Shown here one piece after another: positions 27,563-35,528 of a stretch of DNA of 64,000 nt. The position numbers were made by a program, and so were the translations under genes. The notes below the pieces were generated by a model that searched no databases, was not told the DNA's origin, and saw nothing but the letters and a program-made list of their open reading frames with translations. Within the stretch, counting starts at the first letter, position 1, and each line of letters starts with the position of its first letter. The stretch is taken from assembly GCA_016794595.1 (NCBI GenBank), contig JAEUJN010000066.1, positions 1 to 64,000 on the forward strand, written 5' to 3'. The DNA is from Kineosporiaceae bacterium (GTDB lineage: Bacteria; Actinomycetota; Actinomycetes; Actinomycetales; Kineosporiaceae).

Positions 27563-28825
27563 TCAGGGCCCGATGAGGGCCAGCGGGACCACGGCGATCC
27601 CATCTCGCCGACGATAGGCGTCGCGCCCGGTCGTCACCACGACGGCGTCTCGAACCCGTTCTCCAAGACGGGTCTCGAGCCACGTGAGATGGCGAACATC
27701 GGCGTCGGAAGGCGTTGCGCCGAGCTTGACCTCCAGGGCGACGACCGAACCATCGGGGTTCTCGACGATCAGGTCGATCTCGTGATCGCCGTCGCGGGTT
27801 CGACAGTGGAAGACCTCGGCCCCGTGTACTTGCGCTGCGACGCGGACCGTCAGCACGACCAGCGACTCGAACAGCGATGCGAGCAGTCCCGATGGCCGCA
27901 GCGCGTGGCCCTGCCCGGCCATGAGACTCGCGGGCGTTGCGCCGAGCAGGCCAGCCGCCAGGCCCGGATCGCTCAGATGATGCTTGGGTGCAACCTGCAG
28001 ACGCTGGAGCGAGGAGGTCACGGGGGCCCAGCCCGGCAGCGGATCGAGCAACCAGATCCGCGACAGCACGTCGCGATAGGCCTGAGCCGTGGGTCGCGAC
28101 GGCGGATCACCGTCCCCGACCGTGGCCGCAGCCAGGATCGTCGCGTAGCTCGCCGTGGTGCTGGTCGCCGCGGCATAGGCCCGGAGCCAGCCGCGCAGCG
28201 CTGCCGGGCGTCTCACCCCGCGGCCGAGGTCGGGTACATCCCGGTCGAGGATGCTGTCGAGATAGCCCCTCACGGAACGTCGACGTGCACGATCCGTCTG
28301 ACCGAGAAGACCCGGCAGGCCCGTGGCGCAGATGGCTTCGGCGTAATCCGGCAGGAGGGCATCGGTGGAACCCTGTACGGCGGTCGGTGCCGGCCCCAAC
28401 AGGTCACCCAGACCGATCATCGGGTGGATCCCCGGTCGTTCGGTGAGTGCCATCGGGCGCATCCGCACCGGGACGATCCGACCGGCACCGGAATGGATCG
28501 GGACGTCGGCGGGCACCGAGGCACTGCCCGTCAAGAGGTAGCGACCCGGGGCACGATCCTCGTCAACGGCTCGGCGAACCAGATCCCAGACCGCGGGATG
28601 GCGTTGCCACTCGTCGATGAGCACCGGAGCGGGGACCTCCAGGAGCCGGTCCGGGTAGGCGTCGAGCAGTTCCCGGTCCCGAAGGTCGTCCATGCGCAGA
28701 ACCGAACGGGCGCGGCGGGCAGCGGTCTTCGTCTTGCCCACCCCCTTGGCGCCGTCGAGGGCGACCGCGGGAAGTGCCGTCAGCTCGTCAAGCTCGAGGT
28801 CGACCCACCGGGGGTGGTAGTCCAC
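27563..28825 (-). CDS. AAA_14/DUF4143 ATPase
   Basis: A 420-aa P-loop protein. Walker A is GAKGVGKTKTA near residue 34, Walker B VLIDEWQRHP near 80, and a sensor-like LLTGSAS near 112; the rest has the DUF4143 winged-helix/nuclease-like region ending with DHEIDLIVENPDGSVVALEVKL, a PD-(D/E)XK-like E-x-K motif. Such proteins are common accessory ATPases of unknown role, sometimes considered toxin- or defence-linked. GTG at 28825 has GGAGGTGA upstream; an ATG at 28858 is also in frame. The gene sits between direct repeats and has a triple repeat upstream. Confidence 0.82.
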   Translation of the reverse strand: MDYHPRWVDLELDELTALPAVALDGAKGVGKTKTAARRARSVLRMDDLRDRELLDAYPDRLLEVPAPVLIDEWQRHPAVWDLVRRAVDEDRAPGRYLLTGSASVPADVPIHSGAGRIVPVRMRPMALTERPGIHPMIGLGDLLGPAPTAVQGSTDALLPDYAEAICATGLPGLLGQTDRARRRSVRGYLDSILDRDVPDLGRGVRRPAALRGWLRAYAAATSTTASYATILAAATVGDGDPPSRPTAQAYRDVLSRIWLLDPLPGWAPVTSSLQRLQVAPKHHLSDPGLAAGLLGATPASLMAGQGHALRPSGLLASLFESLVVLTVRVAAQVHGAEVFHCRTRDGDHEIDLIVENPDGSVVALEVKLGATPSDADVRHLTWLETRLGERVRDAVVVTTGRDAYRRRDGIAVVPLALIGP

Positions 28826-28850
28826 GGTGCTGTCACCTCCGAGGGCGCAA

Positions 28851-28909
28851 CTTTGCATCTAGCCTATTCTCTACTTTACATCTAGCGGGATACTTTCTTG
28901 ACATGTAGC
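28851..28909 (-). promoter_or_regulatory. three 13-bp direct repeats at exact 23-bp period
   Basis: CTTTGCATCTAGC (28851), CTTTACATCTAGC (28874) and CTTGACATGTAGC (28897) are spaced exactly 23 bp, separated by 10-bp A/T-richer spacers. The array starts 26 bp upstream of the ATPase GTG and is strikingly A/T-rich against its surroundings, so it probably overlaps the promoter. About two helical turns of spacing would place a bound protein on one DNA face. Operator is my preferred reading; iteron is an alternative. Confidence 0.6.
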
Positions 28910-28914
28910 GGGGG

Positions 28915-29085
28915 GTTGCCGGGGCCGGCGAGGTCGAGGTGGAGTCCGACGCAGCCGACCTGAGGGTCCGCCCGATCGCCACGGACGATCTGGTCGAGGA
29001 CGACGGCTGGTTGACCGTTCCCGCCGCGGGCACGGTCGTGACCGATGCCGACGTGCAGGCGCTGTGCGATGCCGACCAGCGCTGA
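28915..29085 (+). pseudogene. 3' remnant of a gene ending like the GH26 gene
   Basis: An open frame of 56 codons without start, reading ATDDLVEDDGWLTVPAAGTV and ending DADVQALCDADQR, stops at 29085. Its final 13 residues match the GH26 end (DSGVQSLRDTEQR) in frame and the DNA similarity continues past the stop. The upstream part is not recognisably GH26. Either a paralogue lost its 5' portion, or the tail of the neighbouring gene was copied here. Confidence 0.45.
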
Positions 29086-29141
29086 TCGACGGGCAGACCT
29101 CTCGGTCGGCACCAGCGTCGCGGTGGCGCTGAGCGTCGCCG
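29052..29141 (+). repeat. ~90-bp direct repeat, copy B
   Basis: Partner of the repeat at 27280-27367 in the same orientation, about 1.77 kb away. The interval between the two copies holds the DUF4143 ATPase gene and its triple repeat, so the arrangement looks like a duplication-flanked insertion or a recombination scar. Confidence 0.85.
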
Positions 29142-29186
29142 AGAGCTTCCCCTACGACACCCCCTGGTGGGTGCGCCGGCCTGCGC

Positions 29187-31910
29187 TCAGGGGGCGGCAC
29201 GCAGGGTGAGTCTCACCGTGCCTGTCTGCACGCCGTCCGGGTCGAGGGTGACCGTGTAGCTGCCCGCCGGCAACACCGGGTCGAAGGTGCCGATGGGTTC
29301 GGTGAGCGCGCTGGCGACGTAGTTGCCGGCGGCATCGGTCACGGCGAGGGTGCCGCTGAACCCGGCCGGTGCGGCCAGCGCCCACCCGAGGTGGGTGTCC
29401 CGGGACAGGCGCAGCGACAGCCTTGCGACCTGACCCGGCTCGGTGAACCGCAGCATGATCGGTGTTCCGAGCGAGGTGCCCACGGCCAGGTCACGGATCA
29501 GCGCCGTGGTCAGCCGCACCGAGCCTGCCGCCGAACCGCTCGGGTCGAGCGTGATCCGGTAGCTGCCGCTCACCGGCACGGCGGGGCAGTCGGTGAAACT
29601 CTCCTCGCCGCTGCGCAGCTCGAACGAGCAGGCCAGGCCCCGCTGGCCGGTGACCGTGCCGGTCACCAGAGAGGTCAGCGGTGACCAGGTTGCGGAGGTC
29701 GCCCGGACCGTCAGGCGCTGCCCCTTGGCCATGCGCAGTTCGGCCCTCGGGTTCCCACCCGCCGACCACGAGATCACGCTGGTACCGGGGGCGTTGAACA
29801 CCGGGTCGCGGGCGTACCGCACGCCGATCGTCGCGGTGGCGACCCGCGCCTGCTGGGCCAGCGGTTCGACGCGCACCCGGTAGCCCCCGGACGCCGTGAC
29901 CGCCTGCTCCAGGAAGCCGTTGACGTCCGGTTCGGCGAGCGTCGCGCCCGAAGCGTCCAGCAGGCGCACCTGCACCGGCGAACTGCTGGAGGCGTTGACC
30001 ACCACCCGTCGTCCGGCGGAGGCGGTGAAGGTCAGGTCCCGGACATCTCGTGCAGAGCCGACCACGACCTGCGTGGACGACGGGACCGTGACCTGGGTCG
30101 AGGTGCTGGCCCCCTGGACGAGGGCGATCCTCACGCTGCCACTGCCCTGAGCGATCGTCGGGACGATCACGTTCCAGGTCCGGGTGGCGTCAATGCCCTG
30201 TGGCAGGGCGAAGGTCAACCCGGCGGCGTCCAGCGGCAGCTGAGTCGGACCGGTCCGGACCCCGTCCTGCTCGAAGATCAGTTCGGCGGGGTAGGCGCTG
30301 CCGTCGGGGGTCTGCAGGTCCACCCCCCGCACCACGATGGCGTCGCCCGCAGCTTCGCCACCGGGAGCGGCGAAGGTCAGTTCGGTCGTGTCCGGGTTGA
30401 CCGTTGCGACCGTGTCGGTGCCGAGCGTCATGGGGAATCTCGACGCCTGCACCCGGTGGAAGCGCACGGTGGCCGAGCCCGTGCAGTGGCCCGGGCTCAC
30501 AGTCACCGTCCACGAGGTGGCGATCGTCAGGTCGAGCGTGATGTCGAACGGGGTGGCCCCGGTCACCGTGGACACGGTGCCGCCGGGCGCCTCAGGCCGT
30601 GAGGTGAGCGCCACGCCGGAACACGTGGCCATGCCGCCTGCGGTGGCGCCGAGCGTGCTGTCCGAGACCTGCACCGTGACGCGGGGCAGCAGGGTCGGGT
30701 CCGCCAGCGTTGTCGGATCGATGGTCACCGCGAACGGTCGGGCCTTGAACGGCTCGTCGAAGGCCAGGGGCTGGGCGACCTCCCACACGGCGGATGCCAG
30801 CGGGTAGTCCGGTTGCGCCGTCCAGCGCAGGGTCATGGATCCGGCTCCGACCGGCCGGATGACCACGGTCTGGGTTCCCGTGCCCGACATCAGAGTGCTG
30901 GAGGCGAGGACGTACGGCGCGCCGGAGGTCGAGCCGAGCGACTTCTCCACGCCCCCGGTGATCACCGACACCCTGGCGCTCTCGAGGTTTGTCGGCAGTG
31001 TGGATGCCGTGACGTCGAGCCGCAGCCGGGCGCCGTCCACGACGGGCAGGGTCTTGCGGTAGGTCGCCAGAGAACTGGAGAAGGTGATCGTCTCGGCGAC
31101 GTCGTAGGTGACCTCACCCGTGATGTCCGCGATGGCGGTGGCGGCGAGGGTCAGCGACCCGAGCGGGATGCCACCGGCCACGTGCACCGTGTACGTGGTG
31201 GCGGTCATCGGCCAGTCGAAGGCGAAAGACGGCGCAGTAACCGTTGTGACCACCGGGCCGTAGGTCGTGGCGTCCGCCTCGACGGTGATCCGCCCCCGGC
31301 TCAGGGTCGAGTTCGTGACGGTCAGGCCGAGCCGGCGACCGGGGACCCCGGTCAGGGTGAGGAAGTGGTCCTGGTAGGCCGAGGTCTGCGTGATCGTCAC
31401 CGGGGTGTCCCAGGCCAACGGCGTCGGGCCGATGTCCGCGCCGAGGCGAGCGGTGAACGCGATGCTGCCTGTGGTGACCGCGGTCAGTGCGATCAGGATC
31501 GAGCGCTCGGTGGCAGCCGAGGTCACGGTGAACCCACGTCGAGAGAAGGAGAGGTTCGGGTCCTGCCCGAGGTAGCCGGTGGTCAGGACGCTGCCGTCGG
31601 CTTCGTCGGTCACCTGGACGGCGAGGGTCGGGATCGCGCCGAACGGCGGCGGGTCGACCACCAGCCGCGTGCTCGACGGCAGGGTGAGTCGGTAGGTGTG
31701 CACGTCGCCGACCTGCTCGGCCACGAGCGTGGTGGCCGAGCCGGTCACCAGGGTGCCGTGATCGATCTCGGCCGCTCGTGCCGGAGCGCTCACCACCGTC
31801 GAGACCAAGGCCATGGCCAGGACCGAGAAGACCACGAGCACTGCTCGTAGGGGGCGGCGAGGCACCCTTGGCGCGTTCGCAGGTGTCGTCACGGCGCGCA
31901 ATCGCTTCAT
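29187..31910 (-). CDS. large secreted beta-rich protein of unknown function
   Basis: A 907-aa exported protein. After a basic N-terminus, a signal peptide (VLVVFSVLAMALVSTVVSAPARA) precedes a long Thr/Ser/Val-rich chain with no catalytic motif. Repeating units end in the pattern GSYxVTLDPxGxxxGTVRLT (clear twice near the C-terminus), like bacterial pre-peptidase-type (PPC) beta-sandwich repeats. Few cysteines. No LPXTG or other sorting tail. ATG at 31910 follows GAGGGAGCC. Likely an extracellular binding or surface protein. Confidence 0.7.
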   Translation of the reverse strand: MKRLRAVTTPANAPRVPRRPLRAVLVVFSVLAMALVSTVVSAPARAAEIDHGTLVTGSATTLVAEQVGDVHTYRLTLPSSTRLVVDPPPFGAIPTLAVQVTDEADGSVLTTGYLGQDPNLSFSRRGFTVTSAATERSILIALTAVTTGSIAFTARLGADIGPTPLAWDTPVTITQTSAYQDHFLTLTGVPGRRLGLTVTNSTLSRGRITVEADATTYGPVVTTVTAPSFAFDWPMTATTYTVHVAGGIPLGSLTLAATAIADITGEVTYDVAETITFSSSLATYRKTLPVVDGARLRLDVTASTLPTNLESARVSVITGGVEKSLGSTSGAPYVLASSTLMSGTGTQTVVIRPVGAGSMTLRWTAQPDYPLASAVWEVAQPLAFDEPFKARPFAVTIDPTTLADPTLLPRVTVQVSDSTLGATAGGMATCSGVALTSRPEAPGGTVSTVTGATPFDITLDLTIATSWTVTVSPGHCTGSATVRFHRVQASRFPMTLGTDTVATVNPDTTELTFAAPGGEAAGDAIVVRGVDLQTPDGSAYPAELIFEQDGVRTGPTQLPLDAAGLTFALPQGIDATRTWNVIVPTIAQGSGSVRIALVQGASTSTQVTVPSSTQVVVGSARDVRDLTFTASAGRRVVVNASSSSPVQVRLLDASGATLAEPDVNGFLEQAVTASGGYRVRVEPLAQQARVATATIGVRYARDPVFNAPGTSVISWSAGGNPRAELRMAKGQRLTVRATSATWSPLTSLVTGTVTGQRGLACSFELRSGEESFTDCPAVPVSGSYRITLDPSGSAAGSVRLTTALIRDLAVGTSLGTPIMLRFTEPGQVARLSLRLSRDTHLGWALAAPAGFSGTLAVTDAAGNYVASALTEPIGTFDPVLPAGSYTVTLDPDGVQTGTVRLTLRAAP

Positions 31911-32057
31911 GACCAGGCTCCCTCGCCTCGCCTCGCCCACCCACTCCGTGTCGCGTGGGACGCCGCGCAGCCTATGGCGCTGGCCCGCCGTGTCGTGACC
32001 AGATCGACAACTCTGGATGAAGACGTGCGGCGATGCTGAGCCATCCGGTCGTGCCGG

Positions 32058-32411
32058 GTGACGAGGCGGTCACGCCTGATGCGTGGGGGCGACGCGTTGG
32101 TGGCAGGATCGGAGCAGCCGAGTCGAGCGGGAGCGCACGTGGTCGAGTGGGAGGTGCCGCCGAGCCGGCGGTTCGCCTTCGTGCTCGTGCTGACCGTGAT
32201 GGCCTTCTCGATCGTGATCGCCGCGCTGGGCCACGTCCGGGCCGGCGGCTATCTGCTGGCGGCCTCCATGGCCCTGGCGGCGACGATGCGCGCCGCGCTG
32301 CCGGAGAAGTACTGCCTGGGCCTGCTGGTGCGCTCGCGGATCTTCGACGTCGCCACCGCCGCCGTCTTTGCCGTGGCGCTCGCGGTGGCGGCGGCGATCC
32401 TGCCCGCCTGA
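32058..32411 (+). CDS. DUF3017 membrane protein
   Basis: Up to 117 aa with three hydrophobic helices: FAFVLVLTVMAFSIVIAALGH, GYLLAASMALAATMRAALP and VATAAVFAVALAVAAAILP. The HVRAGGYLL...ALPEKYCLGLLVRSRIFDV core fits the actinobacterial DUF3017 family, which usually sits next to folD; here folD is 30 kb away. Start is uncertain: GTG at 32058, ATG at 32079 or GTG at 32139 (with GGGAG upstream) are all possible, and the last fits family length best. Confidence 0.65.
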   Translation: MTRRSRLMRGGDALVAGSEQPSRAGAHVVEWEVPPSRRFAFVLVLTVMAFSIVIAALGHVRAGGYLLAASMALAATMRAALPEKYCLGLLVRSRIFDVATAAVFAVALAVAAAILPA

Positions 32412-32446
32412 GCCGCTATCCGCCTCGCACCGACGGGGTGGTCAAC

Positions 32447-32618
32447 GCCAGGCCCGGGGCCGGGCGGCTGAACTGGGCACCTCGGTGAGCGGGTTGGTCG
32501 CGCAGTACCTGCGCTCTCTGGCGAGGCGGATGCCGAGTTCGAACGGCTCGCCGCGCGGCAAGCGGAGATCCGCGACGGATCGGGCCGGTTCAGTGCCGGC
32601 GACCGCATCTCGCGAGAA
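32447..32618 (+). pseudogene. decayed copy of the vapB antitoxin gene
   Basis: Nucleotide-level match to intact vapB (24148-24322): GGCACCTCGGTGAGCGGGTT and CCGGTTCAGTGCCGGCGACC are identical. The start region is missing, a one-base deletion within CTGGCGAGGCGG (CTGGTCGAGGCGG in the intact gene) shifts the frame, and similarity stops abruptly at GCGAGAAC. What follows on the other strand is an unrelated VapC fragment. Confidence 0.8.
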
Positions 32619-32624
32619 CCACCT

Positions 32625-32754
32625 CACCCTGCCGCAGGCTCACCGGGACGATCTCGACCCCCAGCGCGGAGAGGATCTCGTCGAGTCGGGCACCGTGGGC
32701 GGCCGAGCGGGCGTCGGCGACAATGGTCGCCTCGAGCCAGGTCGCCACCGACAT
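32625..32754 (-). pseudogene. internal fragment of a VapC-type PIN toxin gene
   Basis: From ATG at 32754 the minus strand reads MSVATWLEATIVADARS, then LDEILSALGVEIVPVSLRQ, which is the middle of PIN toxins of the VapC (S-x-A-T-x-x-E) type. The first aspartate strand and the C-terminal half are absent; the frame then runs into vapB remnant DNA of opposite polarity. Two TA fragments of different origin are therefore joined tail to tail. Confidence 0.65.
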
Positions 32755-32783
32755 GCAACCTACGAGAACGCCATCGCAAGGCA

Positions 32784-33086
32784 GGTAACCTCGAGGCCGC
32801 GGCAAATGCACTGACATGGGTCGGACGCGGCCTCCCCATTCTGTCTGGAGCTCTGGAGCGGTCTCCGGATGGGATATGCGACGGCACCGAGATCGTGTGG
32901 CGCGCGGCGGGCGCGGGTATCGCAAACACTGTTCTGGCGTTCGGCATCGGGGCACTGTCTACAGTCCTCATTGGCGCCGCGGGCCTGCCTGTCCTGGCTG
33001 TGGCGGCGGTTGGTGTGGTAGCAGATGTACTCATCGGCAATGGCACCAATAGTTGTATCTCCGGAAAGGGGTTCAGGCTCTGGTGA
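32784..33086 (+). pseudogene. C-terminal fragment of an unrecognised, possibly exported toxin-like protein
   Basis: An open frame reads GNLEAAANALTWVGRGLPIL, then a helical Ala/Gly/Val-rich stretch (ANTVLAFGIGALSTVLIGAA, VLAVAAVGVVADVLIG) and stops at 33086. The ANALTWVGR...L opening and glycine-rich hydrophobic tail resemble the C-termini of WXG100/LXG-associated proteins, but the similarity is weak. No start fits; GTG at 32895 is possible. Base composition is visibly A/T-richer than the rest of the window. Its TGA overlaps the next ATG (TGATG). Confidence 0.4.
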
Positions 33087-33583
33087 TGGTCTCGATTGTG
33101 GTGGAAGGGTGGCTGAGGGTTCGATCTGAAATGATGGTGGCGGAGGTCGGTGATCGCCCCTCGTATCTCCTCATGGGCGTGTACTCGTTGGGCTTCCTGG
33201 GTGGTGTTTGGTTTGCATCCGTCACCTTCGGGGGTGTCCGTAAATTATGGCGGTATCAGGGAACGGATGTCCTGGAGGTCTTGCCCCATTCCTTCCTGAA
33301 CACGTCCAGGGAGGACAAACTCCGCATCGCGCGCGCCGCTCCGTCTGCCTTGTTGGTAGCATTGATGATGCCAATCCTGCTCGGACTGATGGTCTTGCGG
33401 GGATGGTTATTGGTGCTCTGGGGGATTGATCTGAATGTTGACGCGATCGCAGGTGTTGGGATCGCCCTGATCGTCCCGGGAGCGCTACTTGTGTTGCTCA
33501 CCCGGCATCTTCATTGGCCACAGATGCTCATTCCGCCCGCATTTCGAGGAGGCCGCCCGCACTTTCCGTGGAGCAATCGGTGA
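33086..33583 (+). CDS. membrane protein, possible immunity partner
   Basis: A 165-aa protein with four likely transmembrane helices (YLLMGVYSLGFLGGVWF, ALLVALMMPILLGLMV, LVLWGIDLN and IVPGALLVLL regions) and a basic tail. ATG overlaps the preceding TGA, so translation is coupled. Codon use is less G/C-biased than in flanking genes. No family recognised. A small membrane protein coupled to a toxin-like C-terminus suggests immunity, but that is inference. Confidence 0.5.
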   Translation: MVSIVVEGWLRVRSEMMVAEVGDRPSYLLMGVYSLGFLGGVWFASVTFGGVRKLWRYQGTDVLEVLPHSFLNTSREDKLRIARAAPSALLVALMMPILLGLMVLRGWLLVLWGIDLNVDAIAGVGIALIVPGALLVLLTRHLHWPQMLIPPAFRGGRPHFPWSNR

Positions 33584-33783
33584 CCTCGATTCTCGCCGGT
33601 CATGATCCGATCGCAGCCGTTGCGGTCAACCGAGAGGGGCTTGGCAACCCTCCAGCTCGAACGATCCCAATCGCCCCCGGGTGTGGCTCCTCTGCAGTGA
33701 TGTGACGGGTCTGTGGTTCCCCCCCCGGATCGTGTCGCCGTCCTGTCCCGACTGGCGTAGCACCGAGTGCTTCACTGTGGGAC

Positions 33784-34303
33784 ATGGGTGCGAAAGAGAT
33801 CACGCAGTGAGACCTCCGGTCGCGCTCGCGGGAGATCATGGATTCGGTCGAGCACGGGCAGTCCTTCACTGTCACCCGGGATGGGCATCCCATCGGGGAA
33901 CTGATCCCGCTGCGTCGGCGTCGGCGGTGGGTCGAGCCTTCCGAGTTGCCGGACGAGATGGCGATCAGCGCGATCACTCTCGTTGAACTGTCGGCAGGGC
34001 CGCACGAGGTGCGGCCCGACGCAGAGCAGGACCTGTACCGCGAACACGAGGAACGGGCTCGGCGGATGGAGATCCTTCAGCGGGCTGAGAGCGAGTTCGA
34101 TCCCGTGCCGTTCGACGCAGAAGCAGCGAGGGTCCACGGTCGGGTGGTCGCGGCCGTCGTCGCCTTGGGGCGCACGCCGCGCCGAAGGATCGCGGACCTG
34201 ATGATCGCGATCGCGATCGCGGAGGGGTGCCTCTCTTCACCACCAATCCAAGACCTGATGACCAGCCTGACCGCGGTCAACGCTGCTGCTGACTTTGAGC
34301 GGC
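33784..34303 (+). pseudogene. broken Phd antitoxin fused to a truncated PIN toxin
   Basis: ATG at 33784 opens MGAKEITQ and hits TGA at 33808, then continues in frame DLRSRSREIMDSVEHGQSF, the normal Phd/YefM sequence in which TGA replaces an expected Arg codon (CGA). After ELIPLRRRRRW the frame runs directly into PIN toxin sequence (ELPDEMAISAITLVELSAGP ... RIADLMIAIAIAEG), so the antitoxin end and toxin start, with its first Asp, are deleted. Frame slips near 34227 and 34245 scramble the PIN tail. The ~200 bp before it hold no gene I can see. Confidence 0.75.
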
Positions 34304-34478
34304 GGTTCGACCGGTCGCGCTCGCTTCAACCGCCTGGGCAGGGCATGCGCGGGGAAGGCCCGCCCCTCGATCGCGGACGTCGGAAGCAGGATCGGGTGCA
34401 GCCGAGTGCGGGCCGGCGGTGTTGCCGGCCTGAGCCAGGCCCGAGTCGTGCCCGAGCCGGGCCCGAGCCAGGCCTGAG

Positions 34479-35462
34479 TCACTCGGTGTGCAGCACCAGG
34501 CGCGGGGCGAAGCTCGCGCCGCCGTCGCGCGACTCGACCACGGTGTGGCCGACCAGGGCGACCAGCCGCGCGCCGTCCGCGGCCAGGGCACCCGGCTCGC
34601 CGCCCACGCTGCCGCGGCGGGTCCAGGTCCGCCCGGCATCGGTCGAGGAGTGCACCGCGCCGTCCGGGGCAAGTGCGACCAGACCGGACGGCGTCCAGGT
34701 CAGGAAGGCGAGCAGCGGCGCGCCGGGGATCGGGGCGAACCGCGTCCCGCCGTCCGTGCTGAGTTGGGGACCGTCCTTGGTGGTGATCACGACCCGGGTG
34801 GCGTCGGCCGGGTCGACGGCCAGGTCGAACACCGGCGGACGTCCCAGCTCCTGCCAGGTCGCCCCGGCATCGCGCGATCGGAGCAGTTTCCCGTCGTGCG
34901 CCGAGACCCCGAGCACCACCGGGCCGACGGCCACCAGCCGGTGGAAGTCCACCGCCCCGCCGAGCGAGACGGTCTGCCACGACCGCCCGCCGTCGTCCGA
35001 GGCGATCAGCCCGAGGTCGGCCGGTGCGTCCTGGCCCTCGTCGGGATGGCCGGAGGCCAGCAGCCGGGTGCCGGCCACGGCCAGCCCCATCACGTCGAAC
35101 GGTGGCTTCGACAGCAGGGACGGCGCGGCGCCCGGCCGCTGCTCCCACAGACCCTCGTGCGTGCCGATCAGCAGGCGCTCGCCGTCCAGGGCGAGGTTGT
35201 GCACGTGGCCGACCTTCGCGGTCGAGGTCACCACGGGGGCCGGCGCGCCGGAGCCAGCGCCGGACGGCGCGCTGCTCACCGGTGTCCCGTTGCCCGTCGG
35301 GGCCGTGGTCCCGGCCGGTGCCGCGGTGCTCGCCGAGACCGCGGTCCCGGCCGGGGACTACGCCGGGTCACCGCCCCCGCAGGCGCCGAGCAGCAGGGCC
35401 GCCGTCACGACGGCGGCCAGGACGAGCGGGGACGCGAACCGTCGCGTGAACCGGGTAGCCAC
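34479..35462 (-). pseudogene. lipoprotein with beta-propeller (F510_1955-like) interrupted by an in-frame TAG
   Basis: GTG at 35462 (GAGGGTGA upstream) opens a classic lipoprotein signal: VLAAVVTAALLLGACGGGDPA with lipobox Cys28. Codon 35 is TAG (35358-35360). The same frame then continues unbroken through a Ser/Thr/Ala linker into a ~245-residue domain with Asp-box-like repeats (SDDGGRSW, SRDAGATW, STDGGTRF, STDAGRTW, SRDGGASF), as in sialidase/BNR-type propellers. Without suppression only cytoplasmic product from an internal GTG (35279) is possible. Function unknown; the domain is otherwise intact. Confidence 0.75.
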
Positions 35463-35528
35463 ACGATCACCCTCGGCGCTGCACCGGCCGCGATCGGTTC
35501 AGATCCGATGAAGATTCGATGTGGGTTC

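Noticed and set aside
28897-28909. TTGACA at 28899 as a forward -35 box
   Set aside because: It is part of the third phased repeat and no intact gene follows on the forward strand.
28859-29186. Insertion sequence around the ATPase gene
   Set aside because: No transposase frame or terminal inverted repeats could be found; the flanking repeats are direct and derive from a neighbour gene.
33838-35511. 557-codon forward frame continuing from the Phd-PIN relic through the lipoprotein gene
   Set aside because: After the PIN fragment the translation is low-complexity Ser/Pro/Arg and antisense to the beta-propeller gene.
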